Positions 57,401 to 64,000 of a stretch of DNA of 64,000 bases are shown one piece after another (position 1 is the stretch's first letter; each line of letters opens with the position of its first letter). Source of the stretch: Forficula auricularia. Lineage: Eukaryota; Arthropoda; Insecta; Dermaptera; Forficulidae. The position numbers and the translations under genes were made by a program. The notes beneath the pieces were generated by a model. That model did not search any database. It was not told where the DNA came from and was given only the letters and a program-made list of their open reading frames with translations. Where the stretch lies: positions 2,728,662-2,792,661 of the forward strand of contig JALMQS010000841.1 in NCBI GenBank assembly GCA_024734495.1, in the 5' to 3' direction.

Positions 57401-60400
57401 TTATACTCATCCATCAATAACTTATTCATTACCCTGAAGAAGGAGAGAAGAAAAGCTAGATCATTATTTGAATAAAAAATTTAAATATTTTGGACTGCCT
57501 TTCATTATAACCTACTTATTTCGCTTACCAGTCCGTCTTTCTAAAATAAAATAAATTAAATTAATCAAAGATATTTAATTTGAATTTAAAAAACAATTTT
57601 CACTAACACCTGACCATCACATTGTATTGTTTATTGCTCCCTTTACGGTTAACATACATTCATAGAAACCAACCTTTATAAAAGTGCACCTTCCTAATAC
57701 ATAAATATCCTTTCTTTATTCCCAGCTTAGGCCTGGTTCACTTCACCTGTTTATTGGGTTTTCCCACTTTGAAACCATTCTATTCTTTGATAATTCATTC
57801 ATACCCACACAAACTCACAAACAATTGTTCATAATATTAAATAAATTTGTTCATTTTATCTTCAGTCAATGTTCTCCTGATGATGAGTTAAGGAGGTTCT
57901 TTCGCGACAATCCACACAAAAGTTTTAGCCTCGTAACCACTCTATAAATATGAACGGAACTAAAATTTTAGGTTATGTTTTTTTAACGTGACTGTCCACT
58001 CACACTACGAAATCTCTATATGGATACACACATACTTGCCGGATCGTTTCCAAGCCATTGTGCTTATATCCCCTCCACTAAAAATAATCGCCCAAATATG
58101 TTTGTTTTTTTTTTGTTTTTTATCAAAACTAAGAGGTAAATAATTTCAATTTTTTTTTTAAGTTACTACGAATATATTATTCTAATAAATATTAGTTTTT
58201 CATCAAGATGGTTAAAGTAGTGCTTCAATGAAAAAAAAACAAAATAATGATCTTATCCCCACCCTTTCCCTATCTACCCTATGTAAAAATGACATTTTTA
58301 ATTGCAATTATTTCATGTTTGGTGTGGTAAATCGTCTTCAAATTTTAACAGTATGTGTATTATGCTTTTTATGACTTATATTCCAGGTTTCGAAGACTTC
58401 TTGAATTTTTGCATTTGTTAAGAACTATCTTAAGAGCTCGAAATATATAGAGTAAATTTAAAAAAAATCTTTGTATTTTTATTTTTCTTCTTGTGAAACA
58501 CCACCAACTCCAACCTAATATAATTTTAATAATGTTTCACTAAAAACCAACACCGCGTTCCCTAAATTCGTTTGTTAAATGTTTTCATAATTTTAAGATA
58601 AGTCACTTCTGAACACATACAGCGACCTCACGTATATTTTATTTTCAACCCTTCTCATTATAATCATTTGATTAAAATTTGAATATGATTTTGGGAAAAA
58701 TAAATGCACATATCTTGAAAAATTTCAAGTTTGTATCTTATTTAATTTACGAACAACAATGCTCAGACTTATATCGGCACTAATAGGGTCCCGTTTTACT
58801 TCTGAACGGAACTCTAAAGCGTTTTAAATTATAAATCTGACCAGCAAAACCTCATCTCTATATACATTATTAAAATTCAAACTCAATAGGACATTGATAT
58901 ATATTTATTCGAAAGTGTGTTAGGGAAATGATCAAATCCTGATTAGAAAAATTATACGAAATATTCTAACAACCACCTCTTAAATTATTTAATAACAATT
59001 TTGTTCACTTACTCTATTAACTTCCATATATCCATAAATTTGACATCCTTCCTTAAACGTATGTTTTAATTTATCTGAATAATTTTCAGATTTACATTGT
59101 TCAATTGTTTCTAAATTTGGAAAAGCCCATTTTTTTTGTCTATATGCCTCTTTTACTTCTTCACACGTATTACAACATCTGAGAATTAAGAATAATTGTG
59201 TTGTTTACAAAATATATGGAATAAGAACAAATAGATTTATTTTGAAATATACCTGTTATCCTCGCCAGTATAGCAACTGCCACATTTTACTTCTGTTTTG
59301 TTTTCATTCTACTTTATTCAAAAAATCATTAAAAATCGTTCAGTGATAGGCAAAATTATATAAGAGTAAATTATAATAACCTGAAAAATTTTTGTCGTAG
59401 GTGTCCCGCCTATTTCTTCTTTTTGTGGGTCTTCTATAGGTTTACCTTCTAAATCTAGTCTTCTTTTGTATATATTATGTTCGATTTGTAAATGCTGTTC
59501 TCCTGAGGTGTCCATTGCGTCCAATACAAGAACTAAAACATATATACAATTTTTAGTTATAAACCATGAAGTCGATTCAATTATTTTTGTGATTAATATT
59601 CATAAAATGTATTGCTTATTATAATGAAAAATTATTTTTGGGGTAAAAAAATCTCAAATTAATAATAAATACATGGAGAGAAGATGTTGGCTTATTTAAC
59701 ACAGATAAATGACCCAGTAATAAAAAATATATAGAACCTCTCAAAGAGTCAGGACCCAGGCAAGCGATCGCACTACTTCACATTGCTATATTCTATAGAA
59801 TATAAACGTGAAAGTAAAAATATAATATTTCCAAAGAAATTTATTAGAGCAAAATTAATTTTTGCCCCCCCCCTTCAAAAAAGGCTTTTTTTTTAATTGA
59901 ATTTTGACGCATCTATTTTATCTAATTTAAATGAATACGAATATAGTAAAATAAGTTTTCATGCAACTCTTATATAATATAAACCCAAATGGTGTAAATA
60001 AGGAGCACAATTCGTTAACGCATTCTTCTTCTTAGAGTGTCATACCCGAAACGGGCGTCGGCGCCTCTCCACATATACCTGTGATGAGTGTGTTTAGTTG
60101 TTTTTACACAGATATACGGGACCTACTTTTTAATGCTGGTTCCGAACGGCTAGATCGGAGAGGTTTACTAGGCAATTATACTCTTGGTAGGTTGCCATTG
60201 CTTTCCAAGAGGAGGCGACTGCAAATATCTGCCGAGACTCAGTCTCGAACCAGCGTACTTCGAGTCAGCGACCCGGCACTCTATCCACTGACCCACAGTC
60301 GACTTAACGCATTATACCACCCCTATTCATAAGCGTAATTCTAATAAACATATCATGTCAATCATCAACAAGGGGCTTTTTATCAAGTAAAGCTTGAACT

Positions 60401-62800
60401 AAAAATAACAAAATAAAGGCAACAGTAGCTATACGAATAATAATTAGAAAACCTGATTTTTATATAAGTATTCTACGGATAAACAAGGCTAGTATAATGC
60501 ATTACACAATTACATTCCCTAAGTGCACCCCTCTTAGCGGTTCACAGGGGATATAAATTTGATTTATATGAGACTATACTTTCGAAAGTTTTGCCTTAAT
60601 CATCAGTATAATACAGTGGAATTCCTTGATTAACAAACTTAATCCGTTCCGCGACTCTGTTCATTAATTGAAGCAGTTTTGTTATAACTTGCGAAATTTT
60701 TTGTAATTTTCGCTCGCTTTACCTTTATGGTAAAGCGAGCGAAAATTACAAAAGTCCTGCCCGTCTGCAGTTGTCTGGATCAACAAGTCACTGTGTAAAT
60801 TTTTAGCCTAGTTTCACTAATAATGTCTCCAGCAAGTTGCTTGTTGACCGTTTTAGTAGTTAACTAGTTAATAATTTATGTGAAACCTACTTAGTATTTT
60901 ATTTATATTTTTAATTTGAAAAAGTTCAAAAAGTTTTTTCAAAATATTCTTTACTTTATATCAGTGTTTTTCAACCTGTGGGTTTATAAAAAAAAGTTTA
61001 AAAATATATTTTTATTAAGAAAATATTAATTAAAGGACATTTGTAGGTTAACATAAATTAACAAAATAATATGAGCCACATTCACATTAATGTTTTTCGT
61101 TAACTAATTTCTCCCATCGTGGATGCGTTTTTGCTAACATAGAATTAAATCGTTTTCTAAATTTAGAAGAATTATGTGTTTACTTTTTATTTGGGCCATT
61201 GACGAAAACGTCAACTCACACAAGTAAGAAGTGGAAAATGGAATTAAACACTTCAAAGCTTCTGTGGTTAATTCTGGGTACAAACGCGCGTTATTAATCT
61301 ACTATTGTATCGCTTTTCCGGTGGGCCTGGCAGGCCCGACTCGTGACTTTATATGGGTTTATTGGTTTATAATACATTTTTCAATAATTATATTTTTTTT
61401 TTATTAATTTATAATAAAAATAAATAATGAATCAATACTTTTTTACTGTTTTTATGTGTTTTTACTTTATCATACAGGGTATGGTCAAATATTGTAATCG
61501 TGCATGAAAAAAGTGTTTTTTTTTCCTTCTTTTTTTCGAAATATCTCAAAAACAGTAGGAAGTATTTTGATTAAAAAAATTGAGCGAAAGCTCTAATAAG
61601 TGAACATCGAAAAAATTATATTTTTCGAAATAACAATTGTTTTGTCAAAATGTCTGTTAGTCTGTGCGTTACCAAATTTTTGTGGACGAGCTAGCTCAAA
61701 AACTAGTGGAAATATCGAAACAAAATTTCACATGTAGTTTTGGTCTATTGAGATTAAGAGTTGATTAGATTTTGGTGCATATCGACCCAAAATTAAAGGG
61801 GGTGAAGGGGGGTTAAAAAAGCAAACTCAACCAAATTTTGGATACATAATCAGTGGACCCCAGAAGTCTAAAAATGCAAAAATGAACCGCCAAAAATGGG
61901 GAGGGGGTGGGTGTAGGGTCAAAAAATGAAAATCTTGGCCATTTACCAAACTCAACCAAATTTTGTATACATAATCAGTGGGGCCGCAGAAATCTAAAAA
62001 TGCAAAAACTACTCCCCCCCAAAATGGGGGAGGGGGGTCAAAAAATGAAAATCTAGGTCCGTGTACCAAACTCAACCAAATTTTATATACATAATCAGTG
62101 GGCCCCCAGGAGTCTAAAAATGCAAAAACAAACCCCCCTTTCAAACAGTGGGTGGTAGGGGGTCGCGAAATTTTTTTTCATACTAAGAGGGTCGCGACAT
62201 GAAAAAGGTTGAAAAACACTGCTTTATATAATAGTTATTATTATTATTATTTTTTGTAATCTTTTTATGTTAACATGAAGAGGGGTAATAAGCCCTGACC
62301 AGGTAATCAAACTATCTATCTCTCCCCTTTAGTTCCCGCTTTCTCTTAAGAATCCCCTCTCCCCTCTACAATATCTATATGGAGGCCTGGGTTCTTAGCA
62401 CCGGATACATCGTCGTAACCACGATGTCTCCTTAAATCAAACCTAGTAAATTTAAATAAATCAATAAAATAATTAAATATACATACAATCACATGAAATC
62501 GAAGGAATTATGAGATCCAAATTTATTTTGAGTTTCGATCCTCTTGATGTATCTACAAATATTTGTTCAGATATTTCTGTTTTTAAGAATTCATTTAATT
62601 CCATTAGAAAAAGCAAGATCATAATTGTAGCGCTTGTTATTGTTACTAAAAAAAAATGAATAGTTATTTTATTTAAAGTAAAAACTTTTAATATAAAAAA
62701 TGTCATTACTTGCGGCTCCACCAAATGTTTTAATCCGAAAATCTTCTAAGGTTTTTGGATAAGCGTCAAAATGTTTTAATTTAGAAAATGTAGGATACAT
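45427..62800 (-). CDS. ERGIC3: ER-Golgi intermediate compartment protein 3, ten coding exons
   Basis: ERGIC3 (yeast Erv46) is a cargo receptor cycling between ER and cis-Golgi in COPII/COPI vesicles, in complex with Erv41/ERGIC2. Coding exons on the minus strand, 5' to 3': 62800-62710, 62645-62487, 59532-59381, 59308-59253, 59178-59013, 56922-56865, 56797-56669, 45901-45795, 45729-45635 and 45562-45427. They total 1149 nt, 382 aa; human ERGIC3 is 383. The cytosolic N-terminus has [20 protein letters not shown], then a membrane segment around [17 protein letters not shown] and [13 protein letters not shown]. The luminal part has [22 protein letters not shown] and CCNTCEEV (conserved cysteine pairs), [28 protein letters not shown] and [11 protein letters not shown]. 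The second membrane segment is [20 protein letters not shown]. The tail ends GKTN. Intron 7 is 10.8 kb and holds ROMO1, tRNA-Pro and the large palindrome. Confidence 0.95.
46207..46948. mobile_element. hAT-type element (CAGGGGTGGCC ends), 742 bp
   Basis: CAGGGGTGGCCATAACGTGG and the inverted AGTGGCCACCCCTG are flanked by the exact octamer CTATATAG (46199-46206, 46949-46956). The interior at 46540-46740 is less AT-rich, with ATCTTCAGTAAGTG. This may be the untranslated first exon and donor of the autonomous parent, left in a deletion derivative. No transposase frame. Lies in ERGIC3 intron 7. Confidence 0.85.
46957..47218. other. AT-rich intronic DNA with a short repeat
   Basis: ACGGACAGACATTGTAGCGA and TAATAGGGTCCCGATTTAC (46973-47018) recur in similar form at 15085-15310 and 58765-58800, a short dispersed repeat. 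Nothing else. Confidence 0.4.
47219..47352. repeat. short palindromic element
   Basis: AAAATTTGAGGTGTTTCGGA and its complement (TTCCGAAACACCTCAAATTT) form arms of about 50 bp around an AT-rich centre. The arms are almost perfect complements. No target duplication is evident. Confidence 0.65.
47365..48515. mobile_element. terminal-inverted-repeat element (AAAGTGGCGTAAGTCCAT ends)
   Basis: TTATTTTGAAAGTGGCGTAA near 47373 is matched, inverted, by GGACTTACGGCACTTTCAAA near 48479. Two more inverted copies of the phrase lie inside (near 47788 and 48306), so deletions or nested copies are present. Related to the foldback at 7526-8272. No transposase recognised. Confidence 0.5.
48636..49010. repeat. 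C-rich, G-poor minisatellite
   Basis: About 375 bp of C-dominated sequence in an otherwise AT-rich intron. A unit containing CACGCCTCTGGGCC, CACCTGAACCC and CTCCACCCTGCAC recurs roughly every 105 bp (near 48725, 48830 and 48930). It opens with a hairpin, AGGGGGCACGCCCCCTGG. Long open frames on both strands are a by-product of composition and should not be called genes. It abuts one core unit of the family P repeat. Confidence 0.75.
49011..49512. repeat. family P-like repeat remnant
   Basis: Contains one core unit (ACTGATTATGTATACAAAAT, GTTGAGTTTGGTCAAA, CCCCCATTTTGGGTGGTTA). Downstream sequence unlike the usual family follows, with ACAGACAGACAGACAAG and a 16-bp C-run at 49238-49253. Confidence 0.5.
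49527..51931. repeat. palindromic tandem array of ~445-bp units (family F), near-identical arms
   Basis: Two full forward units and a truncated third (period 447 then 445 bp) reach a turning point at about 50593. Three inverted units follow (period 446 then 444 bp). The left arm thus ends at GATGTAATCCACCT and switches to TCAGTTAATTAATGGC on the other strand, with a few bases of overlap. Arms of more than 1 kb appear identical apart from A-run length. Fourteen bases, TTAATTTTATATAA, flank both sides (49513-49526, 51932-51945) like a target duplication. The unit has no coding frame. It contains weak tRNA-like phrases on the minus strand (GTAGCTAGGTGG) and a GCGATCGAATAAAATGTAG segment. It lies in ERGIC3 intron 7. 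Confidence 0.85.
52100..52171 (-). tRNA. tRNA-Pro (anticodon UGG)
   Basis: On the minus strand a 72-base cloverleaf reads GGCTCAG (acceptor), a D-arm with GTGGTCTAGGGGTATGAT, an anticodon arm CTCGC-TTTGGGT-GCGAG with anticodon TGG, a T-arm CCGGG-TTCAAAT-CCCGG, CTGAGCC and discriminator C. All stems pair. Box A and box B are intact, and TTTT follows within 10 bases as a Pol III stop. It lies in ERGIC3 intron 7, in the ERGIC3 direction, between the palindromic array and ROMO1. Confidence 0.95.
52172..52476 (+). promoter_or_regulatory. ROMO1 upstream region and untranslated first exon
   Basis: A consensus donor TTAG-GTAAGT at 52477 and the acceptor ATCAACAG ending at 52540 define a 64-bp intron just before the ROMO1 ATG. 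An untranslated exon therefore ends at 52476. The start site probably lies in 52330-52400, where base composition rises. Promoter and tRNA gene are only about 200 bp apart and diverge. Confidence 0.45.
52543..56576 (+). CDS. ROMO1: reactive oxygen species modulator 1, two coding exons
   Basis: ROMO1 (Mgr2 in yeast) is a small inner-mitochondrial-membrane protein. It works with the TIM23 translocase and supports OPA1-dependent cristae structure and redox balance. Exons are 52543-52676 and 56468-56576 (243 nt, 80 aa; human 79). The sequence opens [19 protein letters not shown]. The first membrane segment is [20 protein letters not shown], the short loop is [18 protein letters not shown], and the second hairpin segment is [17 protein letters not shown]. 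Cys16 and the C-terminal Cys80 correspond to the conserved pair in the human protein. The 3.8-kb intron holds two family P copies and a hAT MITE. AATAAA is at 56606-56611; the stop is only 92 bp from ERGIC3 exon 7 on the opposite strand. Confidence 0.95.
53065..53900 (-). repeat. poly-C-core interspersed repeat (family P), full copy
   Basis: The left edge is AATAAGCTGACGTGTTCTGA and TACAACCTGGCCCCC. Four core units follow (starting near 53170, 53297, 53412 and at a shorter one near 53480), each ending in a C-run. Then GAGCTAGCTCGTCC, AATATAATTTTTTCGATG and CCTGTATGGTAAAG. In the ROMO1 intron. Confidence 0.7.
54407..54661. mobile_element. hAT-type MITE
   Basis: CATGGACTTAGTTAGGGAAG and the inverted GCCTAACTACGCCAATG are flanked by the exact octamer GTACTTTA (54399-54406, 54662-54669). 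A C-run of about 17 bases lies inside the right end. The ends resemble those of the MITE at 33753. In the ROMO1 intron. Confidence 0.85.
54670..55344. other. AT-rich intronic DNA, nothing recognised
   Basis: Part of the ROMO1 intron; no exon or delimited element. Confidence 0.4.
55345..56185 (-). repeat. poly-C-core interspersed repeat (family P), full copy
   Basis: Same order as at 53065: AATAAGCTGACGTGTTCTGA, ACCATACAACCTGGCCCC, three core units with C-runs (near 55457, 55581 and 55699), GAGCTAGCTCGTTC, and CATACCCATACTGGTAAAG at the right edge. The frame that reads [18 protein letters not shown] repeatedly is the core unit in translation, not a protein. Confidence 0.7.
57174..57522. repeat. 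foldback of two Penelope-like termini
   Basis: The arms share TAGGTTATAATGAAAGGCAG and its complement, and GGGAG....ACTC..CCATCAAT-type segments. The left arm on the minus strand carries CTAAAGA, an extra A, GGAGA...TCTCC, GAAAC, GTC (57224-57257). The right arm carries CTGAAGAAGGAGAG (57434-57447). It lies in ERGIC3 intron 5, between exons 59013 and 56922. Confidence 0.6.
57523..59012. other. ERGIC3 intron 5, little structure
   Basis: No nested gene was seen. CTGATGATGAG with TTTCGCGACAAT (57881-57911) resembles TTTCGCGACAAT at 43859, a small dispersed repeat. TAATAGGGTCCCGTTTTAC (58779) belongs to the short repeat noted at 46973. Confidence 0.4.
60025..60303 (-). mobile_element. tRNA-derived SINE (family S), copy 2
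   Basis: The minus-strand head has TGGGTCAGTGGATAGAG (box A-like) and GGTTCGAGACT (box B). The body has CTTGGAAAGCAATGGCAACC, and a GAA-repeat tail ends at 60025. It is flanked by the exact 10-bp duplication TTAACGCATT (60015-60024, 60304-60313). Same borders and body as the copy at 30954. In ERGIC3 intron 2. Confidence 0.85.
60569..60610 (-). other. hammerhead-like motif, PLE pseudo-LTR remnant
   Basis: On the minus strand: CTGATGA, then TTAAGGC, loop, a weakened stem II, GAAAG, TATA and GTC. A decayed version of the motif at 25564. A pogo-like MITE follows within a few bases. Confidence 0.5.
60614..60795. mobile_element. pogo/Tigger-like MITE with internal hairpin
   Basis: Starts after TA with CAGTGGAATTCCTTGATTAA and runs to an imperfect inverted end near GATCAACAAGTCACTG. 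A perfect hairpin, TTTTCGCTCGCTTTACC with GGTAAAGCGAGCGAAAA, occupies 60706-60745. Confidence 0.6.
60962..62221. mobile_element. hAT-type element (CAGTGTTTTTCAACC ends) interrupted by family P
   Basis: CAGTGTTTTTCAACCTGTGG and the inverted GGTTGAAAAACACTG are flanked by the exact octamer CTTTATAT (60954-60961, 62222-62229). On the minus strand at about 61090-61190 a frame reads [20 protein letters not shown], possibly the C-terminal remnant of a hAT transposase. A family P copy fills 61460-62140. In ERGIC3 intron 2. Confidence 0.85.
61460..62140 (+). repeat. poly-C-core interspersed repeat (family P), forward copy in a hAT element
   Basis: Starts ACTTTATCATACAGGGTATG, then AATCGTGCATGAAAAAAGTG, GAGCTAGCTCAAAAACTAG, ATCGACCCAAAATTAAAGG and three core units with G-runs. 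It stops inside the core at AAAAATGCAAAAACAAACCC and lacks the usual far end. Confidence 0.65.
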
Positions 62801-63060
62801 TATTTAACAAATGTAAAATTACGATTTTTGTTTAATATACACAATCTTCGAAAATAGACATAAATATTTGAATAAAAACGAAGGTGATAAATTTTCTATG
62901 GATAATTTTCAAGTTGTCATAGAGGTTGGGATAAATGTCACGTGACCATAATAGATGCAACTTTTTGACACTCGCGTCTATAACCCAACTTAGTCATCTC
63001 TAGTGCGCATGTCTAAACAGAATTTAAACAGTTTCTAATCTTGAAAGAAGGAATCACAGA
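62801..63060 (-). promoter_or_regulatory. ERGIC3 upstream region
   Basis: The ERGIC3 ATG is at 62800-62798. Base composition rises at 62920-63020 (GGTCACGTGACATTTATC on the minus strand, with an E-box CACGTG at 62939-62944), a plausible promoter. No splice acceptor is evident between this and the ATG. A plus-strand open stretch at 63041-63166 ending before GTATAT could be the first exon of a divergent gene, but it lacks an ATG and resembles nothing I know. Confidence 0.35.
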
Positions 63061-63313
63061 AACTAAAAAGACTACAATAAACAAATACATATTGAAACAT
63101 TTAAATTTTACCACTTTACCTGGATTCCTAAAAAACAAATTCCGTCGAATTTCTCTGCACACTTATAGGTATATTTCCTATATTTATTTATTTTTTTTTT
63201 TATTTTTTAAGGTTAGTTTTCAAATTATTATATTAATTGTTTGAATAATAGCTATAATTTAAAACAAATCTAGACACACGGCAGTGTCAGCCAAATTCGA
63301 AAAAACGGGCGAC

Positions 63314-63827
63314 TAGGGATGGGTTATACCTACTTGCTAAATCGCATACCAGGGCTTAAAAGTACGTCCACCTTCTCATACCAGGTGCAGAAACCAGGTA
63401 TCAAAATACTTTCAAAGTATTTTCTGTCCAACGCCACGAGTCGAATACTTGCTTCCTTGCAAGTTTAAACCTTGTTGTTATACAGATAAGATTCAAAATA
63501 TTCCAATCAAGACGTAAAATACTTTGAAAGTATTTTATTTCACGTATAAGCACAATCTGAACCTTATGTGTATGAATATAAGATATAATTTTGTTTTTGC
63601 AGTATAAAACGCTAGGTAGGTTCACAATATTATGTATAAATTAAGAATGTCTAAAAAAAATTACCAACAGTTTTAATATTTTTTTTGTACAGAAAAGTCA
63701 ATTATAAGAAACTAATGGAAAAATACTTTCAAGTCTTGCAAATATATCGGGTCGGTACCTGGTTGGTATATTTGCAAGAAATACCTAGCATCAAAACCTG
63801 GTAACGTAAATACGCACCATCTCTCTA
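63314..63827. mobile_element. hAT-type MITE (TAGGGATGGGT ends)
   Basis: TAGGGATGGGT at the left and the inverted GCACCATCTCTA at the right are flanked by the exact octamer CGGGCGAC (63306-63313, 63828-63835). Inside, ATACCTGG, CAGGTATCAAAATACTTTCA and complementary versions repeat several times. Ends starting TAGRGATG occur in the Ac/Tam3 branch of hAT. Confidence 0.85.
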
Positions 63828-63877
63828 CGGGCGACGCAGGGTATGTATGTGTTGTTATTGTACATACATACAACATG

Positions 63878-63901
63878 TTTATATATATATATATATATAT
63901 T
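63878..63901. repeat. (TA)n microsatellite
   Basis: About eleven uninterrupted TA dinucleotides. Confidence 0.8.
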
Positions 63902-64000
63902 TACACGAACCATTTCGAGCTACTTTCGACCCACCCATAATTCAAAAACTATTAGATCTACACTCTTGAAATTTTGCATGTCTAATAAGGCCCACTGGAT

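Noticed and set aside
57881..57911. CTGATGATGAG...TTTCGCGAC as a hammerhead
   Set aside because: No GAAA follows and stem II cannot be formed; it is only a partial match.
63041..63244. Possible first exon of a gene divergent from ERGIC3
   Set aside because: No ATG start in frame, no recognised protein; only a GTATAT donor-like site after a short open stretch.

Overview
The window is AT-rich animal nuclear DNA, with spliced genes, GT-AG introns, and dense transposable elements separated by poly-C/poly-G tracts. Gene content and repeat types (Penelope-like element, hAT/mariner/pogo/Harbinger MITEs, RTE-like non-LTR relics, a tRNA-derived SINE) fit an arthropod. The sequence alone does not fix the species.

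Four protein genes and one RNA gene can be supported. (1) 3781-3920 (-): first coding exon of a CRAL-TRIO lipid-transfer protein (clavesin/alpha-TTP/CRALBP type); the rest lies off the left edge. (2) 38725-45366 (+): MTERF3, five coding exons, 342 aa. (3) 45427-62800 (-): ERGIC3, ten coding exons, 382 aa. (4) 52543-56576 (+): ROMO1, two coding exons, 80 aa, nested antisense in ERGIC3 intron 7. (5) 52100-52171 (-): tRNA-Pro(UGG), in the same intron. MTERF3 and ERGIC3 converge with 60 bp between stop codons. For all three complete genes the exon lengths sum to whole codons and every junction keeps frame.

Layout: 0-13 kb is MITEs, foldback repeats and Penelope-like relics around the CRAL-TRIO exon, ending in a possible bidirectional promoter at 12.8-13.05 kb. 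From 13 to 17 kb there are poly-C-core repeats and a pogo-like MITE. At 17.4-26.1 kb an 8-bp target-site duplication (TSD) brackets one old hAT element stuffed with later insertions. These include a 5.5-kb Penelope-like element (PLE) with its own 10-bp TSD, an internal head-to-head inversion and hammerhead-like ribozyme motifs in its pseudo-LTRs. From 26 to 38 kb the window is intergenic: mariner, hAT, SINE and non-LTR relics. From 38.7 to 62.8 kb lie the three interlocked genes with repeat-filled introns. These introns hold a C-rich minisatellite and a 2.4-kb palindrome of ~445-bp tandem units, near-identical between arms. The last kilobase has the ERGIC3 promoter side and a hAT MITE.

MTERF3 (mitochondrial transcription/ribosome biogenesis), ROMO1 (inner-membrane organisation/redox) and ERGIC3 (ER-Golgi cargo receptor) do not form one pathway; their linkage is positional. 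The strongest candidates for something undescribed are the palindromic ~445-bp family (three loci, two of them with 11-14-bp flanking duplications) and a hammerhead-like core with an extra base before stem II, shared by the PLE and many PLE-like relics.
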